NCBI GenBank assembly: GCA_965198905.1 | Contig: OZ240678.1 | Coordinates: 1,550,001-1,614,000, forward strand | Source: CAHJWH01 sp965198905 | Lineage (GTDB): Bacteria; Pseudomonadota; Alphaproteobacteria; Caulobacterales; Caulobacteraceae | Reading direction: 5' to 3' | Length of the DNA stretch: 64,000 bases | Shown: positions 35,336-43,795 of the stretch, in pieces | Layout of the letters: each line of letters opens with the position of its first letter | Position numbering within the stretch: position 1 is the stretch's first letter | The notes under the pieces: model-generated | Seen by the model: the letters and a program-made list of their open reading frames with translations, nothing else | Told to the model about the DNA's origin: nothing | Databases searched by the model: none | Translations under genes and position numbers: made by a program

Positions 35336-36502
35336 AGTCCTTGTATTCGCACGAACGAGGACCCAGAGAAAGGCTTCGGGTTTGGCACAGCCGATGGCTG
35401 TGCTGTACCGAATACGGAGCTATCTTCCGCCGTTGTCCACCTGACCGGCAATGTCGCGCGGCGTCGCCCAGGTTCCGTCGAGTTCACTTGGTGGGACGAC
35501 GAGCTTACTGGCTTTGGACTGCGAGTCCAGCCAAGCGGCCGGCGAAGCTGGATCGTCAAGACGGTCGTCCGCGGTCGGCAGGTGAAGAAGACACTTGGCC
35601 GGGCGGACGTCATGAACGCCTCGGAGGCGCGCCGGCAGGCGAGGGCGCTGCTAGCGGCGGTGGCGCTGGACGGGTTGCCGGAACCCGCGAAGGCGGTCAC
35701 GGGCCCGCTGTTCGCCGACTTTGCGGAGACGTTCTGGGCGGACTACGCCCGCCATTGGAAGCCTGCGACCCAGTACACCAACCGTAGGGCTCTGGATCGT
35801 GACCTGAAGCCGGTGTTCGGCGCCACGGCCGTGGCGAACATCACGCGCGCCGACGTCATGCGGTGGCGCGACGGTTTGGGTCAGCGCCCGGGCATCTTCA
35901 ACCGCGCGCTACCCGTCCTCGCCGTCATGCTGGCCTACGCTGAACCTCTGGGGTTCAGGGCGAAGGGCTCCAATCTCTGCAGGGGGACCTCGTGCTATCG
36001 CCAGCGGCCGAAAGAGCGCTTCCTGTCTCCGATGGAGTACCGCCGGCTGGGTCGCGTGCTCGCCGCCTGCGAGGGGAGGTGGCCTGCCGTCGTCGCCATT
36101 GTGCGGCTCCTGCTCTTCACCGGAGCCCGCTTCGGCGAGATCGTTGGCTTGCAGTGGGACGCGGTGCAACCGCCCCGCCAGTGTTTGGCCGACAGCAAGA
36201 CGGGCCCGCGCTTCATCTATCTCAACAGCCCGGCCGAACAGGTTTTGAGCGGCCTGGAGCGCGGGCTGGATTGTCCTTGGGTGTTCCCCAATGAGCGAGG
36301 CGACGGTCCGACCTCGATAGTGCCCAAGCGATGGCACGAGATCAGGCGGTGGGCGGCCCTGCCGGACGTCCGGCTGCACGACCTACGCCACAGCTTTGCG
36401 TCGGTGGCCATCAACGACGGCGTGCCGCTGGTCATGATCGGGCGTCTGCTCGGCTATGTGAACCGGCGTGGAAGTTTGGCTCTGACGCAGATTTGGTGGT
36501 GA
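35336..36502 (+). pseudogene. Tyrosine integrase remnant, truncated at both ends
   Basis: The open frame reads TWWDDELTGFGLRVQPSGRRSWIVKTVVRGRQVKKTLGRA as separate conserved parts of a prophage/island integrase arm-binding domain. No ATG, GTG or TTG occurs in frame before GTG 35582, so the natural start is lost. The core keeps Arg (LLLFTGARFGEIVGLQW) and HDLRHSFAS, then IGRLLGY. The sequence diverges at about 36455, before the final His and the Tyr nucleophile, where the ISL3 element begins. Likely a dead remnant of an integrated element. Confidence 0.8.
36478..36499 (+). repeat. Left terminal inverted repeat of the ISL3 element
   Basis: Begins GGCTCTGACGCAG and ends TTTGGTGG. Its inverse matches the right repeat at 18 of 22 positions. 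It lies just outside the transposase stop. Confidence 0.75.
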
Positions 36503-36505
36503 GGA

Positions 36506-38062
36506 TCATGGGGCGCCGATGACCCGGGCCTGCAGGAGATCCAGTTTCCCGCGCCCGTACATCTGCCGCTTCACGAGCTTGAGCTTGGTGATCTGGCCCT
36601 CGGCCTGTCCGTTGGACCATGGCGAGGTGATGGCGGCGCTGACCGCGGCCTGATCCTTTACCACCCCGTTGACGAAGGAGGCGATCAAGCTTGTTCGCGC
36701 GCGTTCAAGCCAGGGCTGCAGGTCTACAAGCGACTTCTTCCGGATCATGGCCTGGAACGCGCCGACCAGTACACGGGCCTCCACCAGGCTCGGCACGCCC
36801 GCCTCGATGGCGGCGATGGTGACGGTCTCGGACCTGGAGAGATGATCTCGGCTCAGCGTCATCAGACGAGCGATGGTGCGAGCCGCCGGAGCGCGACTCA
36901 GGGCGCCGCCATCGACCTTCTCCGATCGACGACGGCGGCCGGCCCACTCGCTGACGACGCGATAGCAACCGCGAAAGCCCTGACGTTTGAGCTGTCGCCA
37001 CAGCTCCATGGCGTTGTGAGCGCCCGCCGCCCATTGGGCGTCCAGCCAAGGCAGGTAGGTTTCAAGCAAGCTCTAGCGCGTGTGGAAGACGTCCGAGCGC
37101 TGCCCACGAAGTACGCGGCGGATCATGTTTCGGCTATGGCCGGTCCGCCGGACGATCTCCTTGATGCCCAAGCCCTGATCCGCCATGGCGAAGACCACCT
37201 TGTTGGTTTCCTCTCGCCGGACGTAGCCTTCGTACTGCAGGCGCTCAGCGGCGGTGAGCAGCTCGGGATTGATGGTCGCTGCGCCGATGGCGGTGCGGAT
37301 CTGGCGCATGGACTTGCGCACGGCGTCGAGGAACGCGCGGCTGGCGTTCTCCATCAGATGCCAGCGGTCGGCCACCTGCACCGCCTGAGGTAGAGCCCTA
37401 GTGGCGGCGAGAGCGTAGGCGCCGCCGCGGTCGCGCGCCACCGTGTGGATTTGAGGCTGCTCCAAGAGCCAGGCCTGGGCGGTGGCGGGCTCTCGGTCCG
37501 GCAAGAGGGCGATGGTCTTGCGACGCTCGAGGTCGCAGATCAGGGTCCCATAACGGTGGTTACGCCGCCACGCCCAATCGTCGATGCCGATCACCGTGGG
37601 CGGTGCAAAGCGCGGGCTGCCGCGCCGGCGCACCACGCGCAGCAGGGTGTCGTTGCTGGTCGGAACCATGAGACGGCGAGCAAAGCTGGCGGCGGGTCGC
37701 CCGCCCAGAGCCAGGCCGAGGTGATGCACCAGATCGTCCAGACGGGTCGTGCGCCGGCCCCACGGCGCCAGAATCGCGGGAGCAAAGCGCTCGGTGAAGA
37801 TGCGGCGCCCGCAGAGCACCGCGTCGCAGTAGAACCGTCGCGCCAGCAGCACGAGCTGGACCGACCTACCCGCCCAGGGCAGATCCGAGAGGCAGCGTCG
37901 ATAGCGGCTATGGACCCGTTTCGCCGGCGCCTCGCAGCCTGGACATGGGCTGGTATGACCAGACGAGCGCACGATCACCACCAAGGCCTCGCCGGCTTGG
38001 TCGACCCTGTCCACCACCAAGCCTGGAGGTACGAACGCCGACGGACGGAGCACTTGGCGCAT
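36506..38062 (-). pseudogene. ISL3-family transposase with in-frame amber codon
   Basis: One continuous frame of about 518 codons interrupted only by TAG at 37073-37075. The first part (ATG 38062, 329 residues) has an N-terminal zinc ribbon (SPCPGCEAPAKRVHSRY), the ISL3 signature TVIGIDDWAWRRNHRYGTLICDLE and a C-terminal helix-turn-helix. The second part (from about 37072) holds ETYLPWLDAQWAAGAHNAMELWRQL and SPWSNGQAEGQITKLKLVKRQMYGRGK, which carries the last catalytic Glu. The split separates the catalytic residues, so the enzyme should be dead unless the stop is read through. Confidence 0.85.
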
Positions 38063-38107
38063 GGCGTCATTTCCTTCGCGAAAACAACGTCAGCAAACCG
38101 CTGCATT

Positions 38108-38129
38108 CCACCAAAAGTGAGTCAGACCC
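38108..38129 (+). repeat. Right terminal inverted repeat of the ISL3 element
   Basis: Starts CCACCAAA and ends GTCAGACCC; complementary to the left end at 18 of 22 positions. It lies 46 bases upstream of the transposase ATG at 38062. Confidence 0.75.
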
Positions 38130-38174
38130 AGTTTTGGACGCCGATCAGGGGTCAAATTTGGACGCCGTTTGACA
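38130..38174. mobile_element. IS21-type terminal remnant
   Basis: Two direct copies of TTTGGACGCCG (38133-38143 and 38157-38167), separated by GATCAGGGGTCA-type sequence and ending TTTGACA, resemble the repeated ends of IS21-family elements. No istA/istB genes are present, so only a terminus survives, directly beside the ISL3 right end. Confidence 0.5.
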
Positions 38175-38227
38175 GCCGGAAGCCGGGGCTGCTGCCGCGG
38201 GTTCCGGCGGGCCCGCGGCGCGGGAAG

Positions 38228-38377
38228 ATGTGGAGCGAGATCCAGCTCGATGAGTTGACGACCTTCGCGGGAGATCGTGACGTGGACGTGCGCTTCAGTG
38301 CGCAAAGCGAATTGCGACGCCGAGGCGAACTCGAGCCGAAGGCGTTAGTGCAAGATGTTCAAGGCCGTCTGGTCTGA
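38228..38377 (+). CDS. Small hypothetical protein
   Basis: 49 residues from ATG 38228, preceded by GGGAAG. A hydrophilic, charged peptide (SEIQLDELTTFAGDRDVDVRF, then LRRRGELEPKALVQDV). No family recognised. Its frame is composed like normal coding sequence and it overlaps the region just before the next membrane gene, so it may be a genuine short gene or the tail of a lost larger one. Confidence 0.35.
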   Translation: MWSEIQLDELTTFAGDRDVDVRFSAQSELRRRGELEPKALVQDVQGRLV

Positions 38378-38420
38378 ACCCCGCACCTCCAAGTCCACCC
38401 CGACCTCGGCGAGATCACCC

Positions 38421-38939
38421 ATGCCCGGCTCCAGCCTCAAAGATGCGTCCACAGTAATCGACAGCTGGTTCGCCCCGCGCGCTTTCGGCGCGAGCGTGTT
38501 GATCGAAACGCTCGCCGCAACGGCCGCCTCTGTAGGTGCACTGGCCCTCGCGGCGAAGGCCGGTGGGCGACGGGCGCTGCAGCCGCTGAACGCCACGAGC
38601 CACTGGCTCAACGGCGAGGAGGCTGCGCGGAGCGGGACGCCGGGTTGGCGCACGACAGGCGTCGGCTTCGCCACGCATTTTGCCGCAACCGCATTCTGGG
38701 CGGTGATCTTTGAGGCCTGGCTTTGTCGCGGTCGCTCTTCGCGCGCAGAGGTGCTCGGCAAGGCCGCCGCCATGGCCGGCGTCTCAGCGTTGATCGATTA
38801 TCGCGCGACGCCGAAGCGCTTTACGCCCGGCTGGGAGTTCGTGCTGACACCCGGCGCCATGGCGTTCGTCTACGCAGCCATGAGCGCCGGGTTCGCCGCC
38901 GGAGCGGAGCTCAACCGCTCAAGCCGCCCGGTCCGATAG
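38421..38939 (+). CDS. Conserved-type membrane protein of unknown function
   Basis: 172 residues from ATG 38421 (an ATG at 38355 would add 22). About four hydrophobic segments: FGASVLIETLAATAASVGAL, GVGFATHFAATAFWAVIFEAW, AAAMAGVSALIDY and PGAMAFVYAAMSAGFAAG. Between them lies LNATSHWLNGEEAA. The SHW...E and DYRATPKRFTPGWE motifs recur in a proteobacterial family of small membrane proteins without known role. It is the only apparently intact gene in the mobile-element region. Confidence 0.6.
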   Translation: MPGSSLKDASTVIDSWFAPRAFGASVLIETLAATAASVGALALAAKAGGRRALQPLNATSHWLNGEEAARSGTPGWRTTGVGFATHFAATAFWAVIFEAWLCRGRSSRAEVLGKAAAMAGVSALIDYRATPKRFTPGWEFVLTPGAMAFVYAAMSAGFAAGAELNRSSRPVR

Positions 38940-38984
38940 CCGCAAGGCGAGAGACCGAATGCGGCCGAGCCGACCAGGAACTAA

Positions 38985-39545
38985 CTGGCCCCCTCCCTGG
39001 CCAAGCTGAAGCGGCTGAGCTTCGGCCCGAGCTCCGAAACGCTCGACCCCGACCAGCTCCAGCTGGCGCTGGAGGAGCTCGAGCAGAAGATCGGCGAGGT
39101 CCAGGCCGAAGCGGAGAAGACCGCGCCCGAGGAGGTGAAGCTCAGACGGGCGCGCGACCGGCGCGATGGCCGCCCGTCCTTGCCCGACACGCTGCCCGAA
39201 GCGCATGTCACCATCCACCCGGAGCTGGTGGCTTGCCCCTGTTGCGCCGGCGCGCTGCACCGGATCGGCGAGGACACGTCACGCCGCCTGGACGGCATCC
39301 CGGTCCAATACCGCCAGCTGGTCACGCACCGGCCGAAGTCCGCCTGCCGCGCGTGCGAAGGGACGATCCTGCAGGCGCCGGCGCCCGAGCGGCTGATCCC
39401 GGGCGGGCTGCCCACCGAGGCGATGGTCGCCTCCGTGGTGGTCGGCAAATACGCCGACCACCAGCCGCTCTACCGCCAGTCCTAGGCGCTGGCCCGCCAA
39501 GGCGTCCAGATCGGGCGCGACATGCTGGCGTTGTGGGCTACGTAG
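38985..39545 (+). pseudogene. IS66 transposase (TnpC) N-terminal remnant
   Basis: Reads KLKRLSFGPSSETLDPDQLQ, then a zinc-finger segment CPCCAGALHRIGEDTSRRLD and RPKSACRACEGTI, then GLPTEAMVASVVVGKYADHQPLYRQ. This is the conserved start of IS66 TnpC. A TAG at 39483-39485 interrupts the frame (YRQS stop ALARQGVQIGRDML), and a second stop follows at about 39543. Start codon and catalytic core are missing. Confidence 0.85.
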
Positions 39546-39601
39546 GCACAAGCGCCTGCGTAGAATGGGTTCTTTAGAACCGAAATGATGTGCGATAGCG
39601 G

Positions 39602-39790
39602 ATGGACGTCCACTCGAAGGCGGCGGCGAGGTACAACCTTATCGTCAGCTGCAAGATGAACGACGTCGACCCGCAGGTCTGGCTCGCCGACGTGCTACCC
39701 GCATCGCCGCCCATCCAGCCTACTGGGTGGAAAAGTTCCTGCCGTGGACCTGGAAGGCCCTGTTCGCCGGCGCCGGAACCGTGCCGCCGC
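39602..39790 (+). pseudogene. IS66 transposase (TnpC) C-terminal remnant
   Basis: KAAARYNLIVSCKMNDVDPQVWLADVL matches the IS66 tail (YSLIETAKLNDVDPQAWLADVL in intact copies). The frame then shifts to ARIAAHPAYWVEKFLPWTW. Together with the N-terminal piece upstream it is one element that has lost its DDE core. Confidence 0.75.
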
Positions 39791-39835
39791 TAGGACCTAA
39801 AGCCCTACCGCCTCCATCGCCAGCGGCGCACGACC

Positions 39836-40054
39836 GTGATGCTGAAGACGCCGACGGCCTTCGGCGACCAGGTTCTCTGGCCTGAGTTCCAGCAACTCGA
39901 CGAGGCGCTGCGCCGCTACCTCAGCGAGGTCACCACCCGCATCATCCACGACGAGGTGCACAAGGACATCAGCGAAGCCGCAGAGGCCGCACACGTGTTG
40001 GGAGCCCGCGTCGCGGAAACCATCTTGGCTACCGCCTCGCCTCAGAACTCGTGA
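39836..40054 (+). CDS. Short open frame, hypothetical
   Basis: 72 residues from GTG 39836. Charged, helical-looking sequence (LDEALRRYLSEVTTRIIHDEVHKDISEAAEAAHVLG) without recognised family. Its C-terminal part overlaps the beginning of the DUF4142 remnant in another frame. It may be a fragment rather than a working gene. Confidence 0.25.
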   Translation: MMLKTPTAFGDQVLWPEFQQLDEALRRYLSEVTTRIIHDEVHKDISEAAEAAHVLGARVAETILATASPQNS

Positions 40055-40291
40055 AGGCGGCCGCCAGCGGCGGGTTACCCTGCAGTCCCTTTCAGGCCCG
40101 GCCTTCGACGTCGCCTACATGAATGAGATGTCGTTGCTACACACCGGTGATGGAGAGCCTTCGCCAAACAGGCTCAAAATGGCGGCACGGCTGCATTCCG
40201 CAGCTTCAGTGCGGAGACTGCTAGGATCGTCCAGCGAGATATCGGAGCTCTCCACGCAGCCACTCCCCCGCTCGATGACGAGCAGATCTAG
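40010..40291 (+). pseudogene. DUF4142-type gene, decayed 3' fragment
   Basis: Pieces in several frames line up with the C-terminal half of a DUF4142-like secreted protein: YRLASELVKAAASGG, then LQSLSGPAFDVAYMNEM, then VMES, then FAKQAQNGGTAAFRSFSAET and IVQRDIGALHAATPPLDDEQ before TAG at 40289-40291. At least two frameshifts separate them. The N-terminal half and signal peptide are gone. It meets the convergent carB stop. Confidence 0.5.
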
Positions 40292-43200
40292 CTGTAGCTT
40301 TGCAGCGGTCGGACCTCCAAAGAACCGCCAGCCACCGCTTCAATAGCTCGGGCGGCGGCCAAGGCTCCCGCGGTTGTGGTGTAGTAGGGAATTTTGCCCA
40401 TCAAGGCCGTGCGCCGAAGGGAGAAGCTGTCCTCCAGCGACTGGCGGCCTTCAGTCGTGTTGAACACTAGGCTTATCTCACCATTTTTCATCAGGTCGAC
40501 GATGTTGGGCCTGCCTTCCAGCACCTTCTTCACCGCCTCCGCCTTGAGCCCATGGCTCCGTAAAAAGCTGGCGGTGCCGGCCGTGGCCACGATGCGAAAA
40601 CCCCTGCCTGCTAATATCTGCAGCGGCTCGAGCACGAAGCGCTTATCTGCATCCTTCACCGAGACGAACACCGCACCAGCGGTCGGCAGCTTGGCGCCGC
40701 CCGCCAACTGACTCTTGGCGAAGGCCCGAGCGAAGGCAGCCTCAAAAGGCTCGCCGTCGCGGCGCCAATCCAGTCCCATTACTTCGCCGGTGGAGCGCAT
40801 CTCCGGTCCTAGGACCGTATCGACTCCAGGGAAGCGAGCAAAAGGAAACACGGCCTCCTTGACCGCCACATGGCCACCCTCAGGGTCGCTAAGATCGAAG
40901 TCGGTCAACTTTCCGCCCATCATCACCTTGGCGGCGATGGCGGCGACAGGATGCCCGATCGCCTTCGCCACAAAGGGCACGGTGCGGGAGGCGCGGGGAT
41001 TGACCTCCAGCACATAGATGCGGGGCTCAGGCCCGAGCGGCTCTTCGATAGCGAATTGCACGTTCATCAGTCCACGGACGTTTAGCGCCTCTGCCATGCG
41101 TCGGGTCTGGGATTTAAGCTCAAGGGTCGTCTCAGGCTTGAGCGAGAAGGGCGGCAGCGAACAGGCGCTATCGCCGGAGTGCACTCCCGCCTCTTCGATG
41201 TGCTCCATGATGCCGGCCACAAAGACCGTCTCGCCATCGCAGATCGCGTCCACGTCCACCTCCGTGGCGCGGGAGAGATATTGGTCGATCAGAACGGGGC
41301 TGTCGCCGGAGACCTGCACCGCGTCACGGACGTAGCGGGCCAACTGCTCGTCGTCTCGAACGATCTCCATGGCCCGGCCGCCGAGCACATAGGAGGGCCG
41401 GATCACCACGGGATATCCGACCTGATGGGCGGCGATCCTGGCCTCCTCCGGCGAGCGGGCGAAGGCGTTGACCGGCTGGCGGATGCCGATCTGCTGCATG
41501 AGTTGCTGGAAGCGCTCCCGGTCCTCGGCCAGGTCTATGGCGTCCGGCGTGGTGCCCAGGATCGGTACGCCGGCGGCCTCCAGGGCGCGGGCGAGCTTAA
41601 GCGGCGTCTGGCCGCCGAACTGGACGATGACGCCGAGCAGAGTTCCGGCCTGCTGCTCCACATGGATCAGCTCCAGCACGTCCTCCGCGGTTAGGGACTC
41701 GAAATAGAGCCGGTCTGAAGTGTCGTAGTCGGTGGAAACCGTCTCGGGATTGCAGTTGACCATGATCGATTCGATCCCAAGGTCGGCCAGGGCGAAAGCG
41801 GCATGGCAGCAGCAGTAGTCGAACTCGATCCCCTGCCCGATCCGGTTCGGTCCGCCGCCCAGGATGATGGCCTTGCGCCGGTCGGAGGGCTGGCTCTCAT
41901 CCTCAGGGAGTTGGCCGAGCGCCCCGGACTCGTAGGTCGAGTACATGTAGGGCGTCAGCGCTGCGAATTCGGCGGCGCAGCTGTCCACCCGCTTGAATAC
42001 GGGGCGCACGTCGAGGCCATGGCGCAGGGTTCGCACCTCGGCCTCGGTCTGACCGGCGAGGGTCGCGAGGCGGGCGTCCGAGAAGCCCATGGCCTTGAGG
42101 CGGCGAAGCTCGCGCGCCGCCCCTTCATCCCCCTCCCCCCTGAGGGGGGAGGGAGGAAGGCCGGAAGTCCGCACCTGCGCCTCGGCCGCCACGATCTCCT
42201 CGATCTGGCGCAGGAACCAGGGCTCATAGGAACAGGCCGCCTCGACCTCCTCCACGCTCAGGCCGTGCCGGAAAGCCTGCGCGATCACTCTCAGCCGATC
42301 AGGCGTAGGCTGGCCGAGCGCCCTACGCAGCGCAGATTTGACTTGACCCTCGTCGTCGCTCTCCGCACCCGGGATAGAGACCTCGTCGAAGCCGGTCAGA
42401 CCCGTCTCCAGTCCGCGCAGCGCCTTCTGAACGCTCTCCTTGAAGGTGCGGCCCATGGCCATCACCTCGCCCACCGACTTCATCGAGGTGGTCAGATAGG
42501 GCTCGGCGCCGGGATATTTCTCAAAGGCGAAGCGGGGGATTTTTGTGACCACGTAGTCGATGGTCGGCTCGAAGGCGGCCGGCGTAGCGCCGGTGATGTC
42601 GTTGGTCAGCTCGTCCAAGGTATAGCCCACCGCCAGCCGCGCGGCGACCTTGGCGATGGGGAAACCCGTAGCCTTGGAGGCCAGGGCGGAGGAGCGCGAC
42701 ACCCGCGGGTTCATCTCGATCACCACCATGCGCCCGTCGCGCGGATTGACCGCGAACTGCACGTTGGAGCCGCCCGTCTCCACCCCGATCTCGCGCAGCA
42801 CCGCGATGGAGGCGGCGCGCATCCGCTGGTATTCCTTGTCGGTAAGAGTCAGGGCCGGCGCGACGGTGATGCTGTCGCCGGTATGCACCCCCATGGGATC
42901 AATGTTCTCGATGGAGCAGACGATGATGCAGTTGTCCGCCACGTCCCGGACCACCTCCATTTCGTACTCCTTCCAACCGAGGACGCTCTCCTCGATCAGG
43001 ACTTCCGTCGTCGGCGAGGCGTCCAGCCCCTGCTCCACGATCTCCTTGAACTCCTCGGTGTTGTAGGCGATGCCGCCACCCGTCCCGGCCAGGGTGAAGC
43101 TCGGCCGGATGATGGACGGCAGGCCCACGAACTCCATCGCCTCCACCGCCTCGGCCAGGGTGTGACAGGCGCGCGAGCGCGGGCTTTCCAAGCCCAGCCT

Positions 43201-43611
43201 GTCCATGGCGTCACGGAATTTCTGCCGGTCCTCGGCCTTGTCGATCACCTCGGCGCGGGCGCCGATCATCTCCACGCCGTAGCGGGCCAAGGCCCCTGAA
43301 GCCTCCAGCGCCAGCGCGGTGTTCAGCGCGGTCTGGCCGCCCATGGTGGGGAGGAGCGCGTCCGGCCGCTCCTTGGCGATGATCTTCTCGACCATCTCGG
43401 GCGTGATCGGCTCGATATAGGTGGCGTCGGCCAGTTCCGGGTCGGTCATGATGGTGGCCGGGTTGGAGTTGACCAGCACGATCCGATAGCCCTCGGCGCG
43501 GAGCGCCTTGCAGGCCTGGACGCCGGAATAGTCGAACTCGCAGGCCTGGCCGATCACGATCGGGCCGGCCCCGATGATCAGGATGGAGGTAATGTCGGTC
43601 CGCTTGGGCAT
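40288..43611 (-). CDS. carB: Carbamoyl-phosphate synthase large subunit
   Basis: 1107 residues. Makes carbamoyl phosphate for arginine and pyrimidine synthesis, with the small subunit CarA (not in this window). Two ATP-grasp halves are clear: PKRTDITSILIIGAGPIVIGQA starts the first and KAIILGGGPNRIGQGIEFDY the second. Each has EVNPRxSR-type motifs (VIEMNPRVSRSSALASKATG; VLEVNPRASRTVPFVAKA), and the C-terminal MGS-like allosteric domain follows (GFRIVATAGTASFLRSHGL). It is somewhat longer than usual because of a 16-residue insert at residues 482-497 encoded by a palindromic repeat. Confidence 0.97.
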   Translation of the reverse strand: MPKRTDITSILIIGAGPIVIGQACEFDYSGVQACKALRAEGYRIVLVNSNPATIMTDPELADATYIEPITPEMVEKIIAKERPDALLPTMGGQTALNTALALEASGALARYGVEMIGARAEVIDKAEDRQKFRDAMDRLGLESPRSRACHTLAEAVEAMEFVGLPSIIRPSFTLAGTGGGIAYNTEEFKEIVEQGLDASPTTEVLIEESVLGWKEYEMEVVRDVADNCIIVCSIENIDPMGVHTGDSITVAPALTLTDKEYQRMRAASIAVLREIGVETGGSNVQFAVNPRDGRMVVIEMNPRVSRSSALASKATGFPIAKVAARLAVGYTLDELTNDITGATPAAFEPTIDYVVTKIPRFAFEKYPGAEPYLTTSMKSVGEVMAMGRTFKESVQKALRGLETGLTGFDEVSIPGAESDDEGQVKSALRRALGQPTPDRLRVIAQAFRHGLSVEEVEAACSYEPWFLRQIEEIVAAEAQVRTSGLPPSPLRGEGDEGAARELRRLKAMGFSDARLATLAGQTEAEVRTLRHGLDVRPVFKRVDSCAAEFAALTPYMYSTYESGALGQLPEDESQPSDRRKAIILGGGPNRIGQGIEFDYCCCHAAFALADLGIESIMVNCNPETVSTDYDTSDRLYFESLTAEDVLELIHVEQQAGTLLGVIVQFGGQTPLKLARALEAAGVPILGTTPDAIDLAEDRERFQQLMQQIGIRQPVNAFARSPEEARIAAHQVGYPVVIRPSYVLGGRAMEIVRDDEQLARYVRDAVQVSGDSPVLIDQYLSRATEVDVDAICDGETVFVAGIMEHIEEAGVHSGDSACSLPPFSLKPETTLELKSQTRRMAEALNVRGLMNVQFAIEEPLGPEPRIYVLEVNPRASRTVPFVAKAIGHPVAAIAAKVMMGGKLTDFDLSDPEGGHVAVKEAVFPFARFPGVDTVLGPEMRSTGEVMGLDWRRDGEPFEAAFARAFAKSQLAGGAKLPTAGAVFVSVKDADKRFVLEPLQILAGRGFRIVATAGTASFLRSHGLKAEAVKKVLEGRPNIVDLMKNGEISLVFNTTEGRQSLEDSFSLRRTALMGKIPYYTTTAGALAAARAIEAVAGGSLEVRPLQSYS
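42121..42168 (-). repeat. Palindromic repeat inserted in frame in carB
   Basis: 48 bases (16 codons; TSGLPPSPLRGEGDEG) built around a perfect hairpin: CCCTCCCCCC at 42131-42140, TGA loop, GGGGGGAGGG at 42144-42153. The peptide PPSPLRGEG is typical of dispersed GC-rich palindromes in alphaproteobacteria. The length is a multiple of three, so carB stays open. Confidence 0.75.
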
Positions 43612-43795
43612 CAGGCGTCTCGCGCGCGCAGGGACGGCCGGCGCGCGGGGGCGCGCACCTGGAGCCTTGCGGGAGTGGGGCTAAGCGGCGGGTCTAGAGA
43701 CTGTGACCCGCAGGGGCAAGCGCCCAGCGCGGACGCCGCTTTCCAACTCGACATTCAAGCCGCTAAGGCTGAACGCGGAAACGGGGGCTGCAGCC

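Larger units (their letters stand above)
36478..38129 (-). mobile_element. ISL3-family insertion sequence (about 1.65 kb)
   Basis: Bounded by imperfect terminal inverted repeats matching at 18 of 22 positions (36478-36499 and 38108-38129). It carries one transposase frame on the minus strand broken by an amber codon. It sits in the 3' end of the integrase remnant and borders an IS21-type end on the right. No 8-bp target duplication is obvious (GGAAGTTT on the left, AGTTTTGG on the right), so flanks have probably rearranged since insertion. Confidence 0.8.

Noticed and set aside
35336..35362. GTCCT...AGGAC around the integrase 5' region as an attachment site
   Set aside because: Arms of only five bases and no matching direct repeat found at the other end of the region.
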